DNA of 64,000 nucleotides from Chromera velia (Eukaryota > Sar > Chromeraceae): NCBI GenBank assembly GCA_018398765.1, contig JAHBMJ010003670.1, positions 47,226 through 111,225 on the forward strand. The letters run 5' to 3'. How positions within the stretch are numbered: the first letter of the stretch is position 1; each line of letters opens with the position of its first letter. Under the pieces are notes generated by a model. The model had not been told where the DNA came from. It ran no database searches and was given only the letters and a program-made list of their open reading frames with translations. A program made the position numbers and the translations under genes. Of this stretch, positions 46,190-58,703 are shown piece by piece.

Positions 46190-47264
46190 AGTTCGCCTCT
46201 CTAGAGTCTCCCTAGCTGCTTGGTGTAGAAAGAACGACTCCCAGAGTCACAGGGAGTCCAAAGAATGGACATCTGAGGTCTGACACCTGAAGAAGCCAAA
46301 AAGGCCTCCCTGGACTCAGAAGTCCAGAAAGGGTTATGATGCATCAATGATGATAAAATGCGTCACACTCCATCTGGTCCAGGTAACTTAGTTCTAACAG
46401 GGGATAACGAATGGTTGGTGCAGTGTCGACTTCAAGTGACAAGTCTGCTCAGGAACAGAAAGATACACTCCAGAGGGCACCCTATGTGTCTCACCCTTGC
46501 ATGTTAGCGGTTATTAGCCGCTGCCCTTCCTCTGCTAGCTCCTCTGCCCTAAGATTTTTTTTTATCAATTTCATCACCATACCACCATGCACAGCCACCT
46601 GACTCTAAACAGTTACTCCTAACTGGTGTTACATACTTGTATTGTTAGCCATCTATAATAGATTCTATATATAATAAAACCTCCCTAAACCTAAGTGTTA
46701 CTTGAAAAAATATAATTACGATGATCTCTATCTGCGGCATCGTTTTTCAAGAGACCGTCTACGCCTGCGGCGTACATGGTTAAGACACCGTCCAGATATG
46801 CGGCTTTTACTTTCAAGACATCATAAATGATCCGCGCCTGCGGTGCGGACTTTCAAGTTTATCCCAAAATGCGGCCTGAACTTTCAAGTAGTAATTAGGT
46901 TCAGAGAGGTTTATGTAATGACAGTCATTGACAGACTGATACATAAATTTCTATTTCATTTCACTAGTTTTATTTTATTTTTCCTGACCAAAGGTATCCA
47001 AAAGTCTAAGTTGTGCTCAGATTTTAGAGGAATTTTAGAAATACTATGGTAGATCAACACTCTGTTGGGGTCAAAAAGTAAGATGTATTCAGAAATAGAT
47101 TTGCATAGAGGCACAGCAGTAATAGTGTCATGCAGACGCTCTTAGATTGAAATGCATATCATTAAACACTTTTAGACAACTCCGACAACGGGAACCGTCT
47201 TTAAAACACTCAAACAACAGTTAGAAGAATCAAAAAGATGACTCTTAGAATACTGCATTTGTAT
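46190..47264. other. AT-rich transposon-like island, left part
   Basis: 46731-46880 contains four to five degenerate units of TGCGGCxTTTACTTTCAAGACA type, related to units at 48065-48245. No coding frame with support. 46250-46330 holds a small inverted repeat around TGGACTCAGAAGTCCA. Confidence 0.5.
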
Positions 47265-48275
47265 TACCCCCCCGTTACTCTAAGCTACTCTTGAAAACAT
47301 TTTTCAAGATTGGATTTTTGAGCGGCACTTAATTTCAACTTAGGATTTTTTAGTGGCGGCACCATTTTGTGCCAACAAAATTTATCTCAGGCTTACGCGC
47401 GACGCGATGCACTGCCTTTACAGAGCACCGCGCGGCCCCAGAAACCACGGCCCCAGCATGCTTCCAAAGTTTCTGTACGGTGTTTTTCTCGGGGCCCATT
47501 CATGGAGCCCCGGCAACGACGTACAGGCTTAGAGGGCAACTGCACAATATCTCAGAAGGCAGCGCAGTCGCGGCCGCAAGTCATGCAAGGGGTGTATCAC
47601 GTGTTGTTTAGGTGTGTTACGTATACAAAATTCAGAGAAAAAGGAGGAGCCTTCCGCCTCCCTTCTCTTTTATTCCCTCTTTATGTCAACCTCCACCGAA
47701 CATGGAGGAGCAAGTTGTTTGGTTCTCGGGGCGTATGTCAGAGAACAAAAAATCGCCTTGCTTAGAGAAGAAGAGTGCTGACAGAAGCAGATATAGATGG
47801 CTTGATGAGAGAGGAAGCGAAAGAGGAGCTGTGTACAAGAAGTTTGGGGGTCACTGAAGGAGGATCACCATTAGAAGAGGTGAAACGCGCAGTCGTGTTT
47901 GACCTTTATGCAGAGAGGAGCACTAAGTAGGCCCCTATGTCAGATGAAGTGCTCCCAACAAAATTTGTGTACGTATCAAGAAAGTCATTAATTCCGAGTC
48001 CTCTTTCGGCTTTCCTCCCTAACTGTTAGCAACTCATCCTCCTGTATATATAACATTTTTTTTAAAGGTATAAGCCTTTCATGCAGCGTAGCTTTTCACG
48101 ACATAGGCTGTGCTTGCGGCACAGCTTTTCAAGACATAGGCCATGCCTACGGCGCGGCTTTTCAAAATATAGGCCGCACTTAACGCACCGCTTTTCAAGA
48201 CATAGGCCGCACCGCAGAATAGATTTTTGAGCGGCACAAAATTTCAAGTAGCCTTGAGTGTCAGGAGGGTAATTT
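47265..48275. mobile_element. candidate TIR element carrying GC-rich exon-like DNA
   Basis: The left end ATTACCCCCCCGTTACTCTA, AGCTACTCTTGAAA resembles the inverse of the right end (ATTACCCTCCTGACACTCAA, GGCTACTTGAAA), about 33 bp with mismatches. Subterminal TTTTTGAGCGGCAC occurs near both ends. Inside, 47370-47950 is GC-rich and contains frames such as HASKVSVRCFSRGPFMEPRQ and EEVKRAVVFDLYAERSTK, unlike the AT-rich borders. No clear target duplication was found, so the call is tentative. Confidence 0.45.
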
Positions 48276-49170
48276 ATGTGACATGAAGAAGATGAGATTT
48301 TTACATTGATTAGTAAAATGATTATGATACAAAAATAGTGATAAAGTCTAGGATAGAGTCCGAATGTTTACTAACTTGTATGATATTAAAAATTACTGCT
48401 ACCATCTAGCTATAAGCCTAGTAGTAGTAACTAGTAGGCTAGTACTCATAGATCCAATACTTGAATTAAATTGATTATTATTACTAGTTGGGCAAAAAAG
48501 TTTTTTTTATATATGAGTAGTTCAAGTTATAACAATAACTAGAACAATAAATTCTACCCACAAGTTCTTGATACTGTAATTTAATTGCTGCAAGCAATTT
48601 TAAGTTAAATTAGTTCTTACGTCGCTAGTACATGCTAGAGTACATGACCGGTGTAACGGCGGTGTTTCATTGATATGCGTTTGCACATGTTTAATTGATG
48701 TGTGTTCAATTGATTGGCATCAAACTTGGAACAAGACTCGTGAACCCCGATGAATACGCCGGGGACTTCCTTGACTTGACGGTTGGGAGCAAGCATGTAT
48801 TCACCATGCACGCGATTGCTACACCTGTTGGTTAGTATCAAATTATGAGTTGTCAAAGAATCTGTGCTGACAGGTCGGTCCACCTTTAGACCGACCAGCC
48901 AGACGAATGAAAAGTCAGCTCCTCTCTCCATCGATGCCGGCCGTGTTCTGGAGGACAAATACACACACAGAGAGACTCAAGGAAGGAAGGTGCCCCCTTG
49001 CCCCAACCAATCCTCATCAGAGCTCCCAGAGAGGACAGCGGAGCGTACGAGAAAGCTTTCATGGTGCGCCATGGGACGTTTCGTATGCAGAAAGGGTCAG
49101 TGCTTACCGACTGGATTTATCCATTTATGCTTTTGTAGAGAGTTGGGTACATAAATCCAGACATACATTG
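48276..49170. other. AT-rich then mixed intergenic DNA
   Basis: 48276-48620 is AT-rich without features. 48620-49170 is mixed, with short frames lacking splice-supported coding character, and includes the 3' flank of the protease gene. Confidence 0.5.
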
Positions 49171-49434
49171 TCACCGCCGCACGCCGTCACGAAACCAAAG
49201 AGGCATCGATATTGCAACAACAAGTAGGAACAGCCACGCCGCCTCTCCCAGGTGATTCCTCAGACCGAAAGTTCCGCTCTCTGTCCCCCTCTCGTCGATC
49301 ATGCGAGTGGCCTTCTGATCCGTGATGCTCACTGTCTGGGACCCCAGGGCAGAGCCGGACCCTGAGGAGATCGTGATGGTGATGGGAATGGTGGTCTTGT
49401 AGAGAGAAGACCAACCGGAATCGTAATATCTGCA

Positions 49435-49500
<66 letters not shown>

Positions 49501-52500
49501 AGCACAGACAATCACATCTGAGACAGAGATGCTTGCACAGTTGTCCAAACGTCCAAACGTCCAAACGTCCGTCGTCGGCTCACTTATACGAACTTCTCCT
49601 TTCAATGCCTGCATGCCCGTCTGTTTGTGTGCCTGCCTCTCTGTGCCATTGTCAAGCTCGAGACGCTTTAGAAGATCCCCCTTCGATCGATTGACAGTGA
49701 CTGTTTCAACGACCGATTCAACTAACTGACTGGTATCTGATGATCAGCGTGTCCGTGTATGTTCCTGCGCTCTTCCCCACCGAGTTTGCGTAGAGGTCGA
49801 TAGTGAAAGAGCTATTTCCACTCGACAGCTGTCTGAGGGTCTGGGGGGAGACCACCACATTCGACTCAGCCCACTCGAGGGCGGCCTTCAGATTCGCAAT
49901 GCCCCCAAATATCGTTGTACCGGTGGCAGCCGTGAAGGAAGGAGCCGAACGCTCAATGGAAGCCACAACCTGCGTGGACCGACAGAGATCACAGGAGTCG
50001 GAATGAGTCGTCTGTGTGGATGTTCTTCGATAGACAACCTTCGAGAGTGAGAGTCAGAGAGAGAATCAGAGAGAGAGGGAGAGACCGAATGCTTGAAACT
50101 GCAAAAACATAACAACCTTTGAAGAGAAAGAGAGAAAAATCAACATCAGGAAAGCAGCACACATCCGACCCACTTGAGCAGGGGTAATCTTTGGGAATTG
50201 GGAGGTGACCACTGCAGCAATCCCCGCGACAATCGGAGTTGCCATAGAGGTCCCGGACAGAGATCGCACTCCGCCTCCGTTCTCTGCTGCAATGATGTCG
50301 GAGCCTGCAGAGCAACAGACATACATCCAGAGAGAGGGAATGACAAAGAGGCGCATACATGCAGGCATACGTAAATATATGCACACAAACCAGATAGACA
50401 GATAGATAGAGAGATACACACATACTTACATACATAACATAGCTCAACAAGCAGACAGACAGACAGACAGACAGACAAACAAACACACACACACACACAC
50501 ACACAGATAGACAGAAAGATAGACAGATAGAAAGACAGGCGAAGAGGAACAAACATACATACATACATACATGCATACATACATGCATACACACATGCAC
50601 ATCATCACATAACAGACATGCATGCACACGTCTCACCCACCCGGAGCGAGCACGGAGACAACCGTGTTCCCGTAGTTGGAGAAACTCGACATCGCCCCGT
50701 CCACTGTGGAGGCCCCGATCGCACTCACCCAGGGAAGATAGGGGGCAAACGAGGCAGGATAGGAGACGCCGCTGTTCAGATTGGTCGCTTCGTTGCCGGC
50801 AGCAGCAATAAAGGCTGAGCCGTAAGCATCTCGGACAGCCACGCTGCAGGGAGAGAGAGGTAAGGAGAAATGGAAAGCGTTGAGTGCGGTGATGGAAACG
50901 ACTCGACTCGACTGCCCTTCCTAACCACGAAAAAGCAGCCCCTCAAAGAACAATCACACCCCCGCAGCAACGATAAAGACATCCCATTGATTTCCTCTCT
51001 GACTGGACTCACGCGAATGCCGTAGAGCATGCCCCACTCCCGTATGAGTTCACCATAACCTTCGCACCGTAAGTCCGTGCGTAGTAGATGGCCAGCACGA
51101 ATCCCGAGATCAGTCCGGACCCTGATGAGTCCTGCAACAGGCAAACACCAATGGTTTGACAGGATTGTAAAGTATTGATATAATTGAAGAAGAGGACTAT
51201 GTTGGAGGAAGAGGAAACCCTTCATGCATGAACACAGCAGAGAATCTAAGGAGAAAGTAGAACTCCCGAAGCTCCACAGCAAACAAGGCAAAAGGATTGC
51301 GTGGGCCCTCTGATTCCTCCAGTTACCTAAACACTTTCCATTTTGATCGATACACTCAGGATGCATCCAACTCCGTTTCGCTTTTTCCCATCAAAATTCG
51401 CGGATCTGGGAAATTTTCCAACAAAACACTCAGAGACGGAGACGGAAAGGTGAAGTGCCATTTACTGAATGCTGCCCACTTGTCCATCCCATTGTCTCAC
51501 CTCAAACCATTCAGCGGCTCATTTCATCTCCACCGCACTAACCGGCCCATGCACTCAAGGACAGACCCACTGCCCGCCAGCCCTGGCCGGCCCCAACTGA
51601 CTGACCAGACACTTCAAGCCCATCACCTTCCCTCCCCACATCACCCCGCAGGTCCCCTCAGAGTTCCCGCACTCCCCGAACGCCGTCGTCCCAACATGAG
51701 TTCCGTGCCCGTCGGAGTCGTCGTCCATAGGGTCTCCGTTCTGCAGGATGAGAATATTTATTCAGGGAGAAAGTGGATCGAAGAAAGGGCATATGGAAAG
51801 AAAGGAAATGGTCGGGAAAGGAACAAAAAAAAAGTTGACTTCGATGTGCTGATAAATTTTTTGAGTGCAGCCAAGTTCTTTCGACCCTCCCATTTCGTTT
51901 CTGCATGCATGACTTTTCCCCTCTCCTGTCATCTGCCCTTTTGACTCTCTCCCGGCCTCTCCTTCTCTCCTGCATGTACCTTCCTCCTTCAGCTCAGCCT
52001 TTCAAAGCCGTACGTAAGGAGGCAACGAAAAACAGCTTTCGTCTCATCGATGCTCTGCTTCTGCTTTTGACTTTCCTTTTCCTAGTGCTTCCCCTTATGT
52101 TTCGTTTCACCTTCGTCAGGCTGTTGTCCCTTCTTCCATCTTTTCTTATATTTCTTTGCCGTTGCGTTGCACAAGAGCACCAGGAAATGAAGACAAATCG
52201 ACCAACCCCATTTGCAAAGTTGTACCCATAGTAGTCGTCCGTGTACCCTATGACCAGGACAAAGAGAGAATCATCGTCAATTCGGAAAACGACAAGGAAA
52301 CAAAAGAAAAGACAAGGAAGGTCAGACAAGCAAAAGCACGAACAGACGCACTCAGAGTGCGAAAAAGAACTGCAGGAAAATACAGGAGACAAAGCCAAAA
52401 TGATGGCAGCAACGAACGGATGGACCCAGACAGCAACGACTGGATGCATAATTGGAAATGACCATGCATCGCTGCTCGTCTCCAAACTGATGGACTGCAC

Positions 52501-53958
52501 ACAGTCCGGGAGGTCACAGCTCTCAAAAGAGAAACAGATTTTCCAGCAGGATCAAAGACTCGTGACAGAAAGGAGCATGGTAAGTAGAGGAGGACGGAAG
52601 GATATATGGGACACGGGAAGAGTGTCTCGATCAGCTGCTCACCATTTCCGTCGTTGTCGACGCCGTCGTTTGGCGTCTCCCCGCTGTTTGTCCACATCTT
52701 TCCGGACAAGTCGGGGTGATTGTAGTCGACCCCCGAGTCCAGCACCGCAAGGACCATGGAGCTCGAGGACCCTGTTGTAATCTGCCACCCACTCATGGCG
52801 TCGATGTCGTTGGCAGCTTCGGAGCAATCCTGCCCTCTGCACTCACGGGGAGGGGGAAGGAGGAGTAAACAACACAGAGAAGAAGGAAACAGGAGGAGAA
52901 TGACAGACTGTGAGATAAGCACGAATGCGTGTGCACATGCCAGGATTTTCAGTCAAACTCGTAAAGGTGGTTTTTGAACTTCCAGATCCCTTGCCTCTTT
53001 GAAATGAAGCGCTCTAGCTTGCGCTTTTCTTCTTTAACTTTTCTTTTTTCTGTTTTTGTTCTTTCTGTTTCTTCTATTTCCTTTCCTTTGCCGTTTCGGT
53101 TTTCTCCGCGCGAGTGACCCACCCGTTAATGCAGGCATTGAGGTGCCATTGTGCTGTGAAGAAATCATCATTGATGGTGGCGTCGTTCTTGTGCACGTAG
53201 TAGTCAGGCTCCACGAACTCCACACCGTCCTCGTCCTCCAGACTTTCCAGAATCGCTGCGAGGTTCTCGTCGGACTCGTCAGTCAAAATCGCCACATCAA
53301 TTTCGAAGTCCGAAGGAGCCTGGTGCACTGTTGTCGTCGTTGTGGTGGTCGTGGTGGTTGTGCCGTTGGTTGCTTCCTCTGCCTCGGTGGGCGTTGTGGT
53401 CTCTGGGTGCTCCACCTTCTCTGCATAGTCCTCCTCGTCTCCAGAAGAGGCCTTTTTGATCACCTGCAGAGACGCTACCACTCCGTCACTCAGAAGACGC
53501 TCTCGGAGGCGACGCCGTGTGTGCGGGTGGACAGTCTGGTCGTACCCGATAATCACGCGCCCCTTGCCCCATCTGCGTCGGCCCTTCTCATCATACGGCG
53601 ACCCCAGCCCTGTGATGTGATCAGATGAGGCAGAGGAGGCGGACACTGCCTCCCCAGATGAAGACGCGGACGCAGTAGAGGAAGCGGAGGTTGCAGAGGC
53701 AGAGGAGGTCCCTGCAGTGGTTGAGTAGACGAAGCATTTCTCCCCTGCTGTTGTGCTGGTAGTATACTGCTCCTCACTGGCAAGGGAAAACTCCCACCAG
53801 GTTCTGAGGGTGGACTCAAGGGTGACGGATGCAGTGCCCGATGAGGAACCTCCAAGGGTCAAGGAGATACTGCTTGGTTTTGTGATGGTTGGCTGCGCTC
53901 CTCCCTGTAAAGGCAGAAGGGTGCAAAGGCCCAATCCAAGAACACGGGCAAAGCCCAT
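49171..53958 (-). CDS. membrane-anchored subtilisin-like serine protease (S8), nine exons
   Basis: Exons 53958-53123, 52836-52643, 52247-52207, 51740-51606, 51131-51013, 50843-50641, 50304-50174, 49969-49731 and 49429-49171 join with every phase agreeing (2157 bases, 718 residues). A signal peptide (MGFARVLGLGLCTLLPLQGG) precedes a Ser/Thr-rich segment with a polythreonine run and an inhibitor-like propeptide ending VEFVEPDYYVHKN. The catalytic set is complete: D312 in VLAVLDSGVDYNHPDL, H369 in DSDGHGTHVG, oxyanion N459 in AAAGNEATN, and S529 in LSGTSMATPIVAG. A beta-rich C-terminal region follows, then one membrane segment (about 696-712, AAWLFLLVVAISMPLWF) and a short basic tail. It is predicted to be secreted, self-processed and anchored. 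Exon 3 is only 41 bases. Introns carry GA/CA/CATA repeats. The start at 53958 diverges from the methyltransferase gene. Confidence 0.93.
50380..50600. repeat. (CAGA)n, (CA)n and (CATA)n in a protease intron
   Basis: Simple repeats fill the intron between exons 6 and 7 of the protease gene; a (CA)n(GA)n run lies in the intron before exon 9 (49435-49500). Confidence 0.95.
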
Positions 53959-54616
53959 CCTTCCGATTATATTGTTGGGTCTTACTTGATTCCGTTTGTA
54001 TACGGATGTGTTGCTGGTCTTCTCTGTTTCTTTCCGTGTGGTCTAGTGTTTCAGTATTTCATCGCTCACGTCTGCTGCTCTCTTCTTGTGTTCTCAGAAC
54101 GGTATATAACGGAGACCGGCAAGGAGGCCTAGAGCTTGCAATCAGCAGCGGTGGTCCGACGTTTCAGAAATGTAGGTCAGTCAAACAACTGCATGCATGC
54201 GAAAGCCGCGAAGAGCCTATATAGCTCATGACAATCGCGGACATGCATGCCGTGGCCTCTGCATGCACGCATGCATGCATGATGCATGCAAATGGCACGG
54301 CCCGCCGACCAGACCAATACAAAGTTGCATGCATGGTTCATTTCTGACCTTAAGACTTGATCGAATTGAGGCTGGCCCAATTCGAGTCTCTTCACTTCAG
54401 AGTCGCATCGACCAGTGCCTCAGAATTGTTCATCAATGGGTTCTCTTTCATATTGCTCGCTCACACAGCCTGCAACAATCAAAACGGCCGTCTGGACTTT
54501 TCCCAAACACCGTCTCCATGCTCGCTCCTCTCCAATGAAGTCTCCGCCTCGGTAGCCTACACATGGGTGCTAGCTGAGAGCATTGGACCGTAGTGACTGT
54601 GTAACAGCTCAGACGC
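53959..54616. promoter_or_regulatory. divergent promoter with dense TGCATGCA cluster
   Basis: Between 54188 and 54335 there are CTGCATGCATGCG, ACATGCATGCC, CTGCATGCACGCATGCATGC followed by ATGATGCATGCA, and TTGCATGCATGG; CCTATATAGCTC lies at 54216. The region separates the protease (-) and methyltransferase (+) starts and contains no supported frame. Confidence 0.5.
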
Positions 54617-57315
54617 ATGGAAGTCCTTCACAGTATCTGCTCCAACTTCGCCGCATGGAGAACGTTCAGGGATCGTCTCGAGGTGGGGAGACGCCCTATG
54701 GCCGTCTCCTCAGGAGACGGCTGTTTTCGCCTGAGCGTTCTTCGATGCAGTCCCCGTCTACCCCACGATTTATCTGCACTTCTGTGCTTGTTTGTGCCTA
54801 TGCGCATACCTGTCTGTTTTTGTTCATTTACTTGCTTGCAGGAAGTGTCCGCCGAGATATATCGTTCAGCTTCCGGTCATGTGCTTGAGATTGGCATTGG
54901 TCCGTTGGATCTTTCTGTCAGCGTGCGAATGAAGGTGTGTGGCACGATGAAGCAAACGTGGGGAAAAGCACGAGGGGAGTCAGGTAGGGACCGGGTAACA
55001 AAGGTATATAGTGTAGAGACTGGAATGTTTGTTTTGGGGAAACAAGAGATCCTGAAGGAAATGGACGGAGAGGGGTGGAATGGGAAAGCAAGGAAGGATG
55101 GGAGCGGATGGGTGGGTTTGCGTACTGTGGAGAAGAAAGAGCTTGATTGAGCTTCCTGTGAGCGCCTGAGACGGCGGCTACAGTGAACAAATGACACGGA
55201 GGTTTGGAAAGGAAAGAAGCATGACCTCGAATACCAGCCCTGCTTGATGGTTCACTCAGCAGATTTTTTAGATCGGATCTCGTGAATCTCTGATCCGCCC
55301 TTTTTCTCTTTCTTGTTGTCTCTTCTGCTGCAGGAGACGGTACACGTCTAGGGCACCTGCAGAGCAACAGAAATGTGAAGTCCATCACCTGCATTGACTT
55401 GAATGGAGAAAAGCTTCGCAGACTGGGGCAACGACTGGCAGAAGAGAATGAGAAGTCTCATGAAGATGCAGAGGAAGACGGAGACCCAAAAACCTTATGC
55501 ATGGAAGATTTGGGTGGAAACAGAAAGGGGAAGACCCCAATTGCTTCGCTTTCTTTTCCCCACACATTTGGTGGTAGACGATTCTCCTCCAAAAGACAAT
55601 CAGAAGCAACAGTCCGTTTCATGGACTCATCCGAAGTGTCCGGGGGTCTACCGGTACAGATTGAGCCTTCCACTCCCTCCCCGCCAGTCCTGATGATAGA
55701 GGGGGACGCCCATCTTCTTCCCTTCCCTGACGGCTTTTTTGATTGCGTGCTGAGTCGTGAGTTTTTGTGTTCCGTTGCCGTGCCCTCTCTCGTGCTCGCA
55801 GAGGCCGAGAGAGTGTGCAAGAAACCGGGGGGTCGTCTCCTCCTCCTCGAACACGGAGAGCCCCCCCCCACACTGAGAGGGGACTCCTTTGGGGCATTGG
55901 AGAATGGAGGGTTGGCAATGGAGAGAGGAGGGTGTGGGAAATCTGGGGAGACCGGGAGGGGCGTGAACGTTTTGAGAGCCGCATCTTCCGTTCTTTTTTC
56001 GGACACGCCTTCTGACAGATTTCCCTTGAGAACAAGGGAGTCCGATCATTCGGCCTCCCTCCTCAGATCAGAACAGGACCGTCGGCCCGTCCGTCTCTCC
56101 CTTCATCGTCTGGTCGATTCTGCAGAGGAAACCTCAACCGCAGACTCTATGAGGGGATTGTTGAATCGGTTGATGCAGGAAGAGGGTGAGGAGGAGGAGA
56201 GAGAAATGCGGTCGCTGTTGAAGGGTGGGGGTTCGACTTGTAGGAACGGGGAGGGAGTTTCCATTTGTGGTCCCCCTCTCCAAGGGGCAGTCTTGTCGTC
56301 TTCAGAAGCCTTCCCAGAATCCCTCCCGCAGCTTGAGAGGGAGAGAGCGTGCCCTTCCTCTGTGCTCAAGCCCCAAGACCAGCAGCAGCAGCAACGAAAT
56401 GTGAAAGTCGGCGTTGAACCGGACTGGGAAATTCAGCAGAGAAAAATTGGGAGCATGGAGCCTGGGGGGCAGGTTTTGTCACATAGTCAGGAGAGTCCTC
56501 TTCAGAGATTCGAGACAGGTTTGGGGCCATCCACGCATGAGCTTGGGGATGCAAGGTGTCCTCAGATAAGGATAGAAAGTCCACATATGGCTCCCTCTCG
56601 CAATTTTCCCCCCATCAGCTACAGCAGCAGCAGCAGCAGCGGGAGTTTCTTCTTCCGTGATTTGGCATGCAGTGACCATCTCCTAAACTCTCCTCCTTTG
56701 TCTGTGTCGAATGAATCTCAGCCACAGACCGGCACAGGTCATCTGTGCGCCTCCCTTGATCTTGTGGACCTTTTCTCGAGAGTTCTTTCAAACGCCTTCG
56801 ATAGAAGGAACCCAGAGGGGGGAGACTGTCGGGAGACGGAGAAGCCGCTTGAGATTTCTGCATATGAACCTCCCGCTATGAATTCAGACACGGTAGCTGA
56901 TTTGGGGACACTGCCCTCAATGCCCTCCCTCTCCTCTTCCTCGAGTAGAGGGGGAAGGGGTGCATGTTCGAGGTCAGCACTTGAGGGAAGGTCGAGGGGC
57001 GGAGGAGAGACGTGTGGCCTCAACCCCATTTGGAGGCACCGTCTGTTTGGACATTGGGGAGGTAGTGGGAGAGGGGTTCCTTTGAGGAGTCGTGAAAGTC
57101 GACGTGGACACGCACAGATCCCGTCGGTGTGTGGGTGGGATGAGCAAAGGGAGCCTGTCACATGTCCACCTGGTCATGGAGAGGAAGTCGACAAAGAGTC
57201 TTTTTCCCATTCTTTGCTATCTTCCGATGATAAAGATTGCAATCGTAAGCTCGAGGTAGGCAAGAGATCTTCTGTGTCTCCTGTGTGGTGGTATCTGCTT
57301 AACCTTCATACTTGA
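54617..57315 (+). CDS. class I SAM-dependent methyltransferase with low-complexity insertions
   Basis: Exons 54617-54682, 54842-54899 and 55334-57315 join in phase to 701 residues. The splice between exons 2 and 3 creates motif I: HVLEIGIGDGTRLGHL (about 35-50). Strand 2 ends SITCIDLNGEK (D63). After an ~85-residue Ser/Glu-rich insertion comes EGDAHLLPFPDGFFDCVLS (about 164-182), then PSLVLAEAERVCKKPGGRLL and LLEHGE (to about 217). LPFPDxxFD and PGGxLLLLEH are typical of UbiE/METTL7-type enzymes. Residues 218-602 are low complexity (polyQ, polyS, acidic). NPIWRHRLFGHWGG (about 605-618) may correspond to the C-terminal part of the METTL7 fold, which would make the rest a huge insertion (inference). 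The substrate is unknown. The very long last exon contrasts with the 66- and 58-base first exons. Confidence 0.85.
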
Positions 57316-58262
57316 GGACACTTGCAAGATTCTCACAAAAAAAACATATTAAAAAAAAAATCAAGTTTATATATAAGTTTATTAATGGAATTCAATGGAT
57401 AATCACTTTGGTATACTGTAGTAATCACTAAAACTAGCACCAAAAAAATATGTGAGCCCAGTTACATAACGTTACTAGTTTCTAAGTCGTTAAATGAATT
57501 GCATATAACAACATGCCAGTGATGAATCACTGATAATGATGATGTATAAGGTTAAAGCCGGTGAGCCATATAGGCTCTGGCTAACCTAGTATTTCCTGCA
57601 TAGATTCGATCCCTCGACCTAGGCCCCACTGGGGCGTTTGCATGGATCAAACATGGAATAGTATAAAAAAAATTAGAAGCTATAGATTAGAAGGCTTCAA
57701 GTCGACATATAAATTATGATAAAGAAGGCATTGCCATTATGATCAATTCATTAATTGATACATAGTGTAGCATATTGACACGTTTTGTACTAGTTTTTGC
57801 ATTAGATTCCTTTCCAATTATCCATATTATAGTACACTTTAATTTAATACACTTTGGTATGAGAAAAGCAGTGGGAAAACGGTCTGAAACCCATATACCT
57901 AACAATATAATATCAGTAAATAATTTTAGAAATAAATCTACTAGTATAAAGAGAGTAGTAAATCTCATACTAGCTAGATCAAACGGTTTTTTGCATATCT
58001 AGTTGCATATGTACTTCTGATCTAGCCCTCGATTGGCTCTATCTAAAACTGTATAGAAGCCGCGCATCGCTTTGTTTGAGCGGGATTACAATTTGAATAA
58101 AAAAAGAGAGTCCTGCTGTTATGCATGTTTGCAGCCGATTAACATGCTTTTCTTCCCCTTCAGCTTTCCTGCACACATGCATATGGATGTACAACAAATG
58201 ATCAATTGACTGTGTGTTGAATGAGTCAGTGTATTCCGTCTGATGAACAATTAAAAAAAAAA
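57316..58262. other. AT-rich intergenic DNA, nothing certain
   Basis: AT-rich apart from 57545-57650, where GGTTAAAGCCGGTGAGCC and AGATTCGATCCCTCGACC faintly resemble tRNA-derived sequence without foldable stems. No coding frame is supported. Confidence 0.5.
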
Positions 58263-58703
58263 TCATGTCACCCATCTATGCCCGTCTCGATCTTCTGGCA
58301 ACAATGCAGAGAAGAAGTGTTCTCAGAGGGAATTTCAATCCAACTTATCACCCACTTTGACTGACCATACATCAAGAAATTCATATTTGGTTGTATAGTG
58401 ACTGTCTGTCGTTTGCAAGGCGCAACCGTTATGATAACGACCTGCACCTGCAGGGAAGGAAATAGGCATGACTGTCAGAACATGCATAAGAAGACAGGGA
58501 ACATGTTGTGGGATAATATATTAATAACTGGAAAGTAAAAAAAAAAGATATGGGATTGATGCCGGCTCTAAGAGTAAGAAACACGACGAAAGGCGACACC
58601 CATCCAAGAGAAAAAGACTGACCACTTTCTTCCATGTCGGGTCCGTACGTCTCTCAAAAGCGTCGCTGTCTTCACACGTCCATTCAAAAAGACAGGAGTT
58701 CAT
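58263..58703 (-). CDS. small 64-residue protein, three-exon model
   Basis: ATG at 58703 in a good context (CACCATGA) starts exon 58703-58623 (MNSCLFEWTCEDSDAFERRT then DPTWKKV). Exon 58447-58366 (VQVVIITVAPCKRQTVTIQP then NMNFLMY) and exon 58294-58263 (EDRDGHRWVT, stop) follow with agreeing phases. No known domain. The alternative is that 58730 onward is the end of the upstream minus-strand gene: joining exon 59019-58882 at acceptor 58730 gives DISLYEVKHHELLSF and a stop in another frame. Only transcripts can decide. Confidence 0.45.

Noticed and set aside
46411-47265. Possible large transposon from 46.4 to 48.3 kb bounded by similar TGCGGC-TTTTCAAG repeats
   Set aside because: The repeats at both sides are in direct orientation and no inverted ends or target duplication could be fixed; only the inner 47265-48275 unit has inverted ends.
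57545-57650. tRNA-like sequence with GATTCGATCCCTCG
   Set aside because: No cloverleaf stems or box A at the right distance.
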